A stretch of DNA of 64,000 nucleotides. Source: Rhodopseudomonas palustris (GTDB taxonomy: Bacteria > Pseudomonadota > Alphaproteobacteria > Rhizobiales > Xanthobacteraceae). The notes beneath the pieces were generated by a model, which was not told the origin of the DNA, did no database searches, and was given only the letters and a program-made list of their open reading frames with translations. Positions 34,754 through 43,327 of the stretch are shown here, in pieces. Positions within the stretch are counted from its first letter, which is position 1. Each line of letters opens with the position of its first letter. A program made the translations under genes and the position numbers. The stretch covers positions 1 through 64,000 of the forward strand of contig JACRJB010000023.1 in assembly GCA_016215605.1 (NCBI GenBank), given 5' to 3'.

Positions 34754-35164
34754 ATGACCAAGGGCTCTCCGTCCGCCATCCTCAACACTTCTTTGCCCGC
34801 GCGCTTCCGCCAGATCCGGCTCGAGCTCGCGCGCGAACCCGGTCATCCCGACGGCGAATCGCATATCGCCTATGTGATCGTCGCGCCGCTCGACGAAAAC
34901 GACCACATCGACGCCGAGACCTGGAAGAAACACCGTGAGGCCTGCCGCGTTGCGCGGCAGCGGCCGCAACAGCCGGACAGCCTTGGACATCTGATCCATC
35001 GTCCGGGCGGCTCGTGGGCCTTCCAATACGACGCCAACGCCAACATCCCGGATGAAGCCGGCTATCACTTCGGCGACGAACGGTTCGTACAAGGCGAATA
35101 CGTGTCGATCCGCGAGGAAGGCGATATGCATACGTTTCGCGTCGTCTCGGTAAACCGGTTGTAA
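34754..35164 (+). CDS. Conserved protein of unknown function, probable low-oxygen regulon member
   Basis: A 136-residue soluble protein, not assigned to a family I know. It has an N-terminal RFRQIRLELAREPGHPDGESHIAYVIVAPLDENDHID block and a C-terminal HFGDERFVQGEYVSIREEGDMHTFRVVSVNRL block that looks like a small beta-barrel. No signal, membrane helix or cysteine cluster. The reading frame opens upstream, but ATG 34754 follows the Fnr box at a typical distance. Both promoter context and composition support a real gene. Confidence 0.82.
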   Translation: MTKGSPSAILNTSLPARFRQIRLELAREPGHPDGESHIAYVIVAPLDENDHIDAETWKKHREACRVARQRPQQPDSLGHLIHRPGGSWAFQYDANANIPDEAGYHFGDERFVQGEYVSIREEGDMHTFRVVSVNRL

Positions 35165-35216
35165 ACCCTTTCCTCAGATCGGACGCGGCGTCACCGAGCC
35201 GCGCGATGCGGCTCGC

Positions 35217-37940
35217 TCACGCCTTTGCGACGGCGCGCGCAGACTCGTCGGTCAGCGGGAGCGTCACGTTGAGGATGTCCGGCTCGGAGTGATCGGTCTT
35301 GGCCTCGAAGCCCAGCTGGCGGCACATTCGCAGCATCGCGGTGTTCTCGCGCAGGACCTGGCCGCAAACGAATTTCAGCCCTTCGGCGCGCGCGTATTCG
35401 ATGATCAGCTTCATCAATGCCCAGCCGAGGCCTTTGCCCTTGAGGTCCGAGCGCAGCAGGATGGCGTACTCGCCGCTCTCGTACATCGAGTCCGAGTGAA
35501 TCCGGACCACGCCGAGCGTCTCTCCGGTCGCCTCGTCGAGCGCGATGAAGGCCATTGCGCGAGCGTAGTCGATCTGGGTCAATCGCGCGATGAAGGCGTG
35601 GCTGAACTCCTTCATCGCTGCAAAGAACCGCAATCGGAGATCTTCCGACGTCACGTGGGTGAGGAATTCGTGGATTGCCGGCTCGTCATCGGGTCGGAGC
35701 GGCCGCGCCAGCACCCGCCAACCGTCCTTCATCACCAGATGCCGCTGCCATTCCGACGGATAAGGTTTCACGGCGAAGGTGGCGTTGCCGAGGCCGGCGA
35801 ATTTGCGCACCGCCTTGCGCACGACAACGCGGGCGTCGATCGCCACCACCCCGCTCTCGTCGGCGAGCAGCGGATTGATGTCGAGTTCGTGAATCTCGGG
35901 CAGGTCCGCCGCCATCTGTGACAGCTTGACCAGCGTCAGCGCCACGGCGCCGTCCTTCACCGCCGGCACATCGCGATACGCCTGCAGCAGTTTCGACACC
36001 CGGGTGCGGGCGATCAGCGAGTTGGCGAGCGGCAGGTCGAGCGGCGGCAGCGCCAGCGCGCGATCGTCGATGATCTCGACGCCGGTCCCGCCATGGCCGA
36101 ACGCAATCACCGGCCCGAACGTCGGATCATCGGCGATGCCGACAGTCAGCTCCCGCGCCTTGCGGCGCATGATCATCGGCTGCACCATCACCCCGTCGAG
36201 CCGCGCCTTCGGCCGCAACTTCGACGCTCGGGCGAGGATTTCGTCGGCTGCGGCACGTACCGCCTCGGCGCTGGTGAGGTTGAGCACGACGCCGCCGACA
36301 TCGGATTTGTGGGTGATGTCGCGCGACATCACCTTGACCACCACCGTAACGCCCTGCGCCAGGAACGGCTCGGCCCACGCCACCGCCGCATCGGCATCGG
36401 CTGCGGCAAGGGTCGGAACCATCGGGATCTGGTACGCGGCGAACAGCGCCCCGACCTCGATCGGGTCGAGCCACGAACGCCCCTCCGCCAGCGCCTTTTC
36501 GACCACCGCGCGTGCCGCCTCGGTGTCCGGATCGAACTCCTTCGGCAGACTCGGCGGCACCTCGGTCAGGAGTTGCGCGGCCTCGCGATAGCGCACCAGA
36601 TTGATGATGCTGCGGACCGCATCGTCCTCGGTCGGATAGTTCGGGATCGCGGCCGCGTCGAACGCATGCGTCACCGATTCGTCGGCGCCGACCCAGACCG
36701 CGAACACCGGCTTGAAGAAGCTGCGGCGAATCCGCTCTTCTCCGACCAGCCGGATCACCGCCTTGGCAATCTCGCTGGACGACGTCATCGCGGTCTGCAC
36801 GTTCATCACCAGAACGGCGTCGTTGTCCGGATCGGCGAGCAGCACCGACAGCGCCGCGGCGTAGCGCTCGGCATCGGCATCGCCGGTGATGTCGATCGGG
36901 TTCGACCCCGACCAAGTCGGCGGCAGCACCGCATCGAGCTTGTCGCAGACCTCTTTCGAGAGCGTCGCCGGGATGCCGCCGAGTTCGGCCAGCCGGTCGA
37001 CCGCAAGCACGCCGATGCCGCCGCCATTGGTCAGGATCGCGACGCGTTTACCGCGCGGAGCGCTGACCCGACCGAGCGTTTCGGCGCAGTCGAACAATTC
37101 GCGCAGATCGAACACCCGCAGCATGCCGGCGCGGCGAAACGCGGCGCCGTAAACCGCATCGGCGCCGGCCAACGCGCCGGTATGCGTCGCCGCAGCCTTG
37201 GCGCCGTGCGCCATCCGCCCGGACTTCACCACCACCACCGGCTTGACCCGCGCCGCGGCGCGCGCCGCCGACATGAATTTGCGGGCGTCTGTGACCGCTT
37301 CGATGTAGAGCAGAATTGCACGGGTCTCGATGTCGCCGGCGTAGAAATCCAGCATGTCGGCGATGTCGACGTCGAGTTGGTCGCCGATCGAAACGATTGC
37401 GGAAAATCCGATGTCCTTGACGGCGGCCCAGTCGACCATGCCGGCCGCGATCGCGCCCGATTGCGAAATCAGCGCCAGATGCCCCCGCCGCGGCATGTGC
37501 GCGGCAAAGCTGGCGTTGAGATTGGAGCTCGGCACCATGATGCCGAGGCAGTTCGGGCCGATCAGCCGGATCCCCGATTTGCGCGCGGCCTGATTGGCGG
37601 CCTCCGCGTAAGAGCCCTTGCCCCGGCCCATCTCCGCGCTGATGATGATGGCGCCGGCGACACCGCGCTCGCCGGCTTCGGTGACGATCTTGGCCACCGT
37701 CCGCGACGGGGCGGTAATGACGATCAGATCGGGCACGAAGGACAGATCGGCCAGCGAACGAACTGTCTTGAAACCGCCGATCTCGGGATAGCGCGGATTG
37801 ACGACGCCGATCTCGCCCTTGAAGCCGGCGTTGCGTAAATTCTCGAGCACGGCGCGGCCGAGCGATGCTGGCCGTGGGCTGGCACCGATCACCGCCACTG
37901 CAGCGGGCGCCAGGAGATTGCTCAATCGATAAGTCGACAT
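35217..37940 (-). CDS. ADP-forming acyl-CoA synthetase fused to GNAT acetyltransferase (Pat-like)
   Basis: A 907-residue fusion. It has an N-terminal CoA-binding domain (about 10-100: GASPRPASLGRAVLENL), succinyl-CoA-ligase-like domains (about 140-450), an ATP-grasp domain (about 480-690: AMVQPMIMRRKARELTVGIADDPTFGPVIAFGHGGTGVEI), and a C-terminal GNAT domain (about 730-890) with the acetyl-CoA loop RSDLKGKGLGWALMK. This is the architecture of Pat/PatZ protein lysine acetyltransferases, in which the synthetase part is usually catalytically inactive, of ADP-forming acetyl-CoA synthetase type. It lies downstream of a CBS gene and an Fnr box, so it may respond to low oxygen. Confidence 0.88.
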   Translation of the reverse strand: MSTYRLSNLLAPAAVAVIGASPRPASLGRAVLENLRNAGFKGEIGVVNPRYPEIGGFKTVRSLADLSFVPDLIVITAPSRTVAKIVTEAGERGVAGAIIISAEMGRGKGSYAEAANQAARKSGIRLIGPNCLGIMVPSSNLNASFAAHMPRRGHLALISQSGAIAAGMVDWAAVKDIGFSAIVSIGDQLDVDIADMLDFYAGDIETRAILLYIEAVTDARKFMSAARAAARVKPVVVVKSGRMAHGAKAAATHTGALAGADAVYGAAFRRAGMLRVFDLRELFDCAETLGRVSAPRGKRVAILTNGGGIGVLAVDRLAELGGIPATLSKEVCDKLDAVLPPTWSGSNPIDITGDADAERYAAALSVLLADPDNDAVLVMNVQTAMTSSSEIAKAVIRLVGEERIRRSFFKPVFAVWVGADESVTHAFDAAAIPNYPTEDDAVRSIINLVRYREAAQLLTEVPPSLPKEFDPDTEAARAVVEKALAEGRSWLDPIEVGALFAAYQIPMVPTLAAADADAAVAWAEPFLAQGVTVVVKVMSRDITHKSDVGGVVLNLTSAEAVRAAADEILARASKLRPKARLDGVMVQPMIMRRKARELTVGIADDPTFGPVIAFGHGGTGVEIIDDRALALPPLDLPLANSLIARTRVSKLLQAYRDVPAVKDGAVALTLVKLSQMAADLPEIHELDINPLLADESGVVAIDARVVVRKAVRKFAGLGNATFAVKPYPSEWQRHLVMKDGWRVLARPLRPDDEPAIHEFLTHVTSEDLRLRFFAAMKEFSHAFIARLTQIDYARAMAFIALDEATGETLGVVRIHSDSMYESGEYAILLRSDLKGKGLGWALMKLIIEYARAEGLKFVCGQVLRENTAMLRMCRQLGFEAKTDHSEPDILNVTLPLTDESARAVAKA

Positions 37941-38066
37941 CTCACCTCGGCGTCGGGCAATCAGCGGCCGATGTCAGAATCTGCATCGAACCAAGGCTGC
38001 CCGCCGCCTTGTAATACAAATGCCTCGACGTTTCCAATCCGGCCGCTGCGGCCGGGCGCCGCGTGG

Positions 38067-38582
38067 TCAGGGCCGCTGCTTGGTGAAGCTTGCGAGCGCC
38101 TTGATCACATCCTCACGCGAGATGATGCCTTCGAGCTTTCGATCGGCATCCAGCACCGGGATGCTGCGGGTCTGGTGTTCGACCATCAATTGCAGCACCC
38201 GCGTCAGCTTCGTATCGGCGTGAACGTAGATGAAGTCCGGCGTCATGATGTCGCCGACGGTCCGATTCATCAGGTCGTCATAGTGCGGCAACATCTGGGT
38301 GGGGTGAAACGCGAAGCAATTGAGAAAATCATACTTCGTCACCAGCCCAACCACGCGCGCCTCTTCCACCACCGGATAGGCGTTGTAGTCGTCGCGCTCG
38401 AACTGGTCCTCCAGCTCGCGCATGGTGATTTCCCGCGACACGGATTTCACCGAGCGCGTCATGTGGTCGGCAACAGTTGCCTCGAGAAACTTGTACAAGA
38501 CCAGATTCCAATCGGTCGGGCTGCGATCATGGGCGCGCCAGCAGAGTGTATCGAGGCACCTGCTAATCGCCCTTTTTGGCAA
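38067..38582 (-). CDS. CBS-domain pair protein
   Basis: A 171-residue cytosolic protein with two CBS motifs: about 35-95 (VADHMTRSVKSVSREITMRELEDQFERDDYNAYPVVEEARVVGLVTKYD) and about 108-165 (VGDIMTPDFIYVHADTKLTRVLQLMVEHQTRSIPVLDADRKLEGIISREDVIKAL). Such stand-alone pairs bind adenine nucleotides. It lies 27 nt from an exact Fnr box on the minus-strand side and upstream of the Pat-like gene. Confidence 0.87.
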   Translation of the reverse strand: MPKRAISRCLDTLCWRAHDRSPTDWNLVLYKFLEATVADHMTRSVKSVSREITMRELEDQFERDDYNAYPVVEEARVVGLVTKYDFLNCFAFHPTQMLPHYDDLMNRTVGDIMTPDFIYVHADTKLTRVLQLMVEHQTRSIPVLDADRKLEGIISREDVIKALASFTKQRP

Positions 38583-38608
38583 ATTGACCGCAGCTTTGCG
38601 GAATTGAA

Positions 38609-38622
38609 TTGATCAGGGTCAA
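38609..38622. promoter_or_regulatory. FNR/FixK box between CBS gene and APH-kinase gene
   Basis: TTGATCAGGGTCAA, exact TTGA-N6-TCAA. It is 27 nt from the CBS start and 117 nt from the APH-kinase start. The CBS side is closer but unusually near its ATG, leaving a very short leader. Confidence 0.75.
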
Positions 38623-38738
38623 TCCGGCGGTGTTTTCCCGGACGTCTTGTCATCTTCCGCGACAGTGCCCAACATGTCGGCACGGTGCTGTGCGGCATTG
38701 ATCCATCGTCGGACATTCGGATTTCCCAAGTAGTCAGC

Positions 38739-40304
38739 ATGGCAGAGCCGATCACCGCATCCGACAAAGTCGGACAGGCCGAAATCTTCCGTTTCGTCGC
38801 AGATCCGGCGACGCATGCCGGTGCCGATGTCGTACAGATCGATACGCACGGCGCCGCCGTTTTCCTGGCCGGGAACCGCGCGTTGAAGATCAAGCGCGCA
38901 GTCCGGTTCCCGTTCCTGGACTATTCGACACTGGCAAAGCGCAAGACTGCCTGCGACCAGGAGCTCGCGGTCAATCGACGGTTCGCGCCGCAGATCTATC
39001 GCCGCGTGATGCCGATCACGCGAGCCGCCGATGGAACCCTGCAGATCGACGGACCTGGCGAGCCGGTCGAATGGGCGGTCGAGATGACGCGTTTCGACGA
39101 AGGGCGAACCATCGATCACCTCGCCGCCGGCGGGCCGCTCGACCTCGACCTCGTCGCGGCCATCGCCGATGCGATTGCTGCGTCGCATCGCGCCGCGCCA
39201 CGAGCCGCGACCGCGCCCTGGATCGCGTCGATCATTCCGATCAACGCCGACAACATCCCGTCGTTTGGTGCGGGCGGCTTTCCGGCCGATCAGGTCGCCG
39301 ACCTCGATCGCGCCACCCGCGCCGCGTTCGACCACAGCCGCGGACTCCTCGAACAGCGCGGTGCGGACGGTTTCGTGCGCTGGTGCCATGGCGACCTCCA
39401 TCTCGCCAACATCGTGTTGATCGACGGCACGCCGGTGCTGTTCGATGCGATCGAGTTCGATCCCGCCTTCGCGTCGGTCGACGTGATGTACGACCTCGCC
39501 TTCCCGCTGATGGACTTCCTTCGCTATGGCCGCAGCGAGGAGGCCGCCGAACTGCTGAACCGCTATCTCGCCGTCAGCGACGACGCCCATGCCGATGCGC
39601 TCGGCGCACTGCCGCTGCTGCTGTCGATGCGCGCGGCGATTCGCGCCAAAGTGATGCTGTCTCGCCCGGCCGGCGATGCCGACGCGAGGCGTCACCATCG
39701 CCAGACCGCGGACCTCTATTTCGCCCTCGCCGCACGCCTGATCGCGCCGCCGTCGCCCCGGTTGATCGCCGTAGGCGGATTGTCCGGCACCGGCAAGTCG
39801 GTGCTCGCGCGCGCCCTCGCCGGTCATATCGCGCCATTGCCGGGCGCCGTGGTGCTGCGCTCCGATGTGGTGCGCAAGCGGCATTTCGGCGTGGCCGAAA
39901 CCGAGCGACTGCCGGCGGCCGCCTACGCACCCGAGGTGACGATGCAGGTGTATCGTAGCCTCGGCGAGCGCGCCTCGCGCATTCTGGCACAGGGTCATTC
40001 GGTGATCGTCGATGCCGTGTTCGCCAAGGCGGACGAACGGCAGGCCATCGAATCAATTGCGACGCAGGCGAAGTGCCAGTTCGCAGGCCTGTTTCTCGTG
40101 GCCGACCTCGCGACCCGGATCAACCGTGTCAGCAGCCGCATCGGAGACGCATCCGATGCCACGCCCGAGATTGTCCGGCAGCAGCAGGCCTATGAACAGA
40201 GCGCGGTCGGCTGGACCGAGGTCGACGCCGCCGGCACGCCGGACCAGACGCTGGCGCGAGCCGTGTCGGCGTTGCAGGGCCGCGATCAGGCCTGCAGCAC
40301 GTAG
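38739..40304 (+). CDS. APH-like phosphotransferase fused to P-loop kinase
   Basis: A 521-residue two-domain protein. The N-terminal half is aminoglycoside-phosphotransferase-like, with the catalytic loop WCHGDLHLANIVL (about 217-221) and metal-binding DAIEFDPAF. The C-terminal half (about 340-521) is an adenylate-kinase-like P-loop domain, with Walker A GGLSGTGKSVL (about 346-354). The same fusion occurs in other proteobacteria, often in low-oxygen or stress clusters. The substrate is unknown; antibiotic resistance should not be inferred. ATG 38739 is chosen over the upstream start at 38685. Its 3' end overlaps phaC convergently by 19 nt. Confidence 0.86.
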   Translation: MAEPITASDKVGQAEIFRFVADPATHAGADVVQIDTHGAAVFLAGNRALKIKRAVRFPFLDYSTLAKRKTACDQELAVNRRFAPQIYRRVMPITRAADGTLQIDGPGEPVEWAVEMTRFDEGRTIDHLAAGGPLDLDLVAAIADAIAASHRAAPRAATAPWIASIIPINADNIPSFGAGGFPADQVADLDRATRAAFDHSRGLLEQRGADGFVRWCHGDLHLANIVLIDGTPVLFDAIEFDPAFASVDVMYDLAFPLMDFLRYGRSEEAAELLNRYLAVSDDAHADALGALPLLLSMRAAIRAKVMLSRPAGDADARRHHRQTADLYFALAARLIAPPSPRLIAVGGLSGTGKSVLARALAGHIAPLPGAVVLRSDVVRKRHFGVAETERLPAAAYAPEVTMQVYRSLGERASRILAQGHSVIVDAVFAKADERQAIESIATQAKCQFAGLFLVADLATRINRVSSRIGDASDATPEIVRQQQAYEQSAVGWTEVDAAGTPDQTLARAVSALQGRDQACST

Positions 40305-42064
40305 CTGCCAGGCGCGTCCGCCAGCTCGGCCGGATTCGCATCCGGCAGACCGATGCGGGGCGGCGCGACCGGGTCACCCGACCGCGCGCCGAGCCATTGC
40401 ACCCATTCGGTCCACCACGAGCCTTCGGCGTGCGGCGCCTCCTCGACCCAGGCGTCCGGGCCGACATAGGGACCGTCCGCTTCCTTCGTCATCACCTGGT
40501 AGCCGCGCGCTTTCGACGACGGCGGCGAGACGATGCCAGCGTTGTGGCCTCCTCCGGTCAGACAATAGGTGATCTCGGCATCCGCCAGCAGGTGAATCTT
40601 GAAGGTCGAGCGCCACGGCGCGACGTGGTCGCGCAGCGTCCCGACCACGAACATCGGCGTGTGGATGTCCGACAGGGCGATCGCCTTGCCGTCGACGACG
40701 TAGCGGCCCTCGGCCAGATCGTTGTCGAGGAACAGCTTGCGAAGATATTCCGAATGCATCCGATAGGGCATCCGGGTCGCGTCCGCGTTCCAGGCCATCA
40801 GGTCGTTCGGCTCGGAGCGCTCGCCCATCAGATAGTCACGCACCATCCGCGACCAGACCAGGTCGTTGGAGCGCAGCATCTGGAATGCGCCGGCCATCTG
40901 GGTGGCGTCGAGCACGCCGCGCTTCCACATGATGTCCTCAAGAAAGGCGACCTGGCTTTCGTTGATGAACAACGTCAGTTCGCCGGCCTCGGTGAAATCG
41001 GTCTGCGCCGCGAGTAGCGTGATCGATTTAAGGCGGCCATCGCCGTCGCGCGACATCGCCGCCGCGGCGATCGACAGCAATGTGCCGCCGAGGCAATAAC
41101 CTACTGTATGGATCGGCTGGTGCGGAACGATGGCCCCGATGGTGTCGATCGCGGCCATCACGCCGAGACGACGATAGTCCTCAAGCGCGATGTCCCGATC
41201 CTTCGCGGTCGGATTGCGCCACGAGATCACGAACACGGTGAAGCCGTGTTCGGTGAGGTACTTCACCAGCGAATTGTGCGGCGACAGATCGAGAATGTAG
41301 TACTTCATGATCCAGGCCGGCACGATCAGGATCGGCTCCGGCCGGACCTCGCCGGTCGTCGGCAGATACTGGATCAGCTCGATCAGTTCATTGCTGTAGA
41401 CCACCTTCCCCGGCGTCACCGCGACATCGCGACCGACCTCGAAGTCCTGCTTCAGTGCGGTGTCGTGCGACATCAACTGCAACAGATCTTCCCACCAGTT
41501 GCGCAGGCCCGATGCGACGTTGCCGCCTTCGGAGGCGAGCGTCCGGCGGATCACTTCGGGATTGGTCAGCGCGCAGTTCGACGGCGCGAAAACGTCGAGC
41601 ATCTGCCGCACCGAGAACTCGACGATTTTCTCGTTCTGCTGCGAGACGCCGCGGACGCCGGTGGTGGCGTCGTGCCACCATTCTTCGGCGAGCAGAAAGC
41701 TCTGCGCCATGAGATTGAACGGTGGCTGCTGCCATTCTGGCGCGGCGAAGCGGCGATCCTGCGGCTGCGGCGCAATCAGCGACCAGGGCGGGGTGGCCTG
41801 GACCGACGCCTCCGTCCATTGCGAAGCACGGCGCAGCGCTTCGCGCGCGAGGTCGAGACGGCGCGCCGGCGCCCAGAACAGATGCGAGAGCCAGTCCGCA
41901 TAAGCGAGCGACAACGCGGTCGGCGACAATCCGCCGGTCAGCGGCGCCAACGTCGCGTGCAGCGACCGATCGCTGTCGTTCGGCCCGGCATGTTTCACAG
42001 GGGCCAGCGACGAATGCGGCTCGCCGGCGGTTGGGGTGGCGGGGACTCGGGTCGGCAACATCAT
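40286..42064 (-). CDS. phaC: Class I poly(3-hydroxyalkanoate) synthase
   Basis: A 592-residue class I PHA synthase, polymerising 3-hydroxyacyl-CoA into granules. The lipase-like box is VGYCLGGTLL, with nucleophile Cys324, and the conserved N-terminal LAEEWWHDATTGVRGV and C-terminal GGGHNAGIVSPPS (catalytic His) are visible. No phaA, phaB or phasin gene is adjacent. An exact Fnr box 197 nt upstream and the surrounding low-oxygen genes suggest oxygen-regulated carbon storage. It is functionally linked to bdhA at the start of the window. Confidence 0.93.
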   Translation of the reverse strand: MMLPTRVPATPTAGEPHSSLAPVKHAGPNDSDRSLHATLAPLTGGLSPTALSLAYADWLSHLFWAPARRLDLAREALRRASQWTEASVQATPPWSLIAPQPQDRRFAAPEWQQPPFNLMAQSFLLAEEWWHDATTGVRGVSQQNEKIVEFSVRQMLDVFAPSNCALTNPEVIRRTLASEGGNVASGLRNWWEDLLQLMSHDTALKQDFEVGRDVAVTPGKVVYSNELIELIQYLPTTGEVRPEPILIVPAWIMKYYILDLSPHNSLVKYLTEHGFTVFVISWRNPTAKDRDIALEDYRRLGVMAAIDTIGAIVPHQPIHTVGYCLGGTLLSIAAAAMSRDGDGRLKSITLLAAQTDFTEAGELTLFINESQVAFLEDIMWKRGVLDATQMAGAFQMLRSNDLVWSRMVRDYLMGERSEPNDLMAWNADATRMPYRMHSEYLRKLFLDNDLAEGRYVVDGKAIALSDIHTPMFVVGTLRDHVAPWRSTFKIHLLADAEITYCLTGGGHNAGIVSPPSSKARGYQVMTKEADGPYVGPDAWVEEAPHAEGSWWTEWVQWLGARSGDPVAPPRIGLPDANPAELADAPGSYVLQA

Positions 42065-42260
42065 CGCCTCATCTCTCAGCGCGTCGACACGATCTAAGGA
42101 CAGCCGCCGGTTCGCGGCAGCCCCGCGCCTTCAACATATAGGATGACGAAGCTGTCATCGCGCCGTCACGCATCCGTAGATTGCCGCGGCACTCGACCAA
42201 TGGTTAAGGGATCGTAGCGCCGCGATACGTCGCAGCATCGCAGCCGGCGGCGATGCGTCG

Positions 42261-42274
42261 TTGACGATGATCAA
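42261..42274. promoter_or_regulatory. FNR/FixK box upstream of phaC
   Basis: TTGACGATGATCAA, exact TTGA-N6-TCAA, in the 257-nt gap between phaC and the universal stress protein gene. On the minus strand it is 197 nt upstream of the phaC ATG. Confidence 0.72.
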
Positions 42275-42321
42275 TGCGGAACTCTACGTAGTTCACCGGC
42301 ACGCTGCGCCGGTCACGTGCC

Positions 42322-43158
42322 TCAGCGCGCCAGAAACGCGCAGCGGGTGGTCTGCTCGATCAGATGCTGGGTGACGCCACCAAGGATCCACTCGCGGAAT
42401 CGCGAATGACCGTAGGCGCCCGCAATAATGATGCCGGCGCCCGCTTCGGTCGCGACCGTTTCGAGTTGCTCGGCGACATACCCGGTCGCAGACGGCACTT
42501 CGGCGACGGCGTGGATATGATGCCGGGACAGCCAGTCGACCACGTCGTGGACGCCGGCGAGCGCCTGGGCGCGGTCGCCGTCTTCCTCGACGATTTCGGC
42601 GACGGTGACATGGCTCGCCTGACGCAGCAGCGGGAGTGCGTCGACGATGGCGCGACGGGCCTCCGGATTGTCCTTCCAGGCCACCAGCACGCTCGACAGA
42701 TCGACACGGCAGACGTCGGCCGGCACGACCAGCAACGGGCGCCCGATCCGCATCACCAGATCGGCGGGCTCCGCCACCGAGAACGGATCGCTCAGCGGTC
42801 CCTGCGTCGCTGTGCCGACAACGGCAATGTCCGCCGCGCGAGCCTGCTGCACGATGTATTTGGCGGGCTGTTCGATCGCCGACCGCCATTGCAGCTCGCG
42901 GGCATGGCCTTGCATCGCCTGCCGGAATTCTGTCTCCAATTCGCCGAGGCGCTGCCGGATCGTGGCAAGGCCCTGCTCGAGCAGCCGCTCGGCCAGATCG
43001 CCCGACGTATAGTATGGCGGCGGGCTGAGATCGGAAGCCGCGATGCCGATCAACCGGGCCTCGAACCGCTCCGCCAGTTCAGCGGCGACCCCGAGGGGGC
43101 ACGCGTTCGGCCGATCGCACGACAGGGCAACCATCACCGTCGTATACGTCATCCGCAC
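42322..43158 (-). CDS. Tandem universal stress protein
   Basis: A 278-residue protein with a weak N-terminal UspA-like half (about 1-140) and a well-formed C-terminal one (about 150-278). The ATP-binding signature G-2x-G-9x-G(S/T) is represented by GAYGHSRFREWILGGVTQHLIEQT. It probably binds adenine nucleotides in the cytosol. It is divergent from a second Usp gene across a near-match Fnr box. Start ATG 43158 gives the typical beta-strand MTYTTVMVALSCD. Confidence 0.85.
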   Translation of the reverse strand: MRMTYTTVMVALSCDRPNACPLGVAAELAERFEARLIGIAASDLSPPPYYTSGDLAERLLEQGLATIRQRLGELETEFRQAMQGHARELQWRSAIEQPAKYIVQQARAADIAVVGTATQGPLSDPFSVAEPADLVMRIGRPLLVVPADVCRVDLSSVLVAWKDNPEARRAIVDALPLLRQASHVTVAEIVEEDGDRAQALAGVHDVVDWLSRHHIHAVAEVPSATGYVAEQLETVATEAGAGIIIAGAYGHSRFREWILGGVTQHLIEQTTRCAFLAR

Positions 43159-43252
43159 CTCCCAGAGTTCAGCCGACTCGAACTAATCGCTCTGCCGGGC
43201 ACCTTATTGCTGCAACCGAGCCATGTTTCTGCAGCAGACCCGGCGCAACACG

Positions 43253-43266
43253 ATGAGCTAGATCAA
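43253..43266. promoter_or_regulatory. Near-match FNR/FixK box between the two Usp genes
   Basis: ATGAGCTAGATCAA, one mismatch from TTGA-N6-TCAA. It lies 61 nt from ATG 43328 and 94 nt from the divergent Usp gene. Confidence 0.5.
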
Positions 43267-43327
43267 AGTGTGGTGCTTTGATGCCGGTATATTGCACGGC
43301 AAATCGCATCATGCGGAGAGCCCAGCC

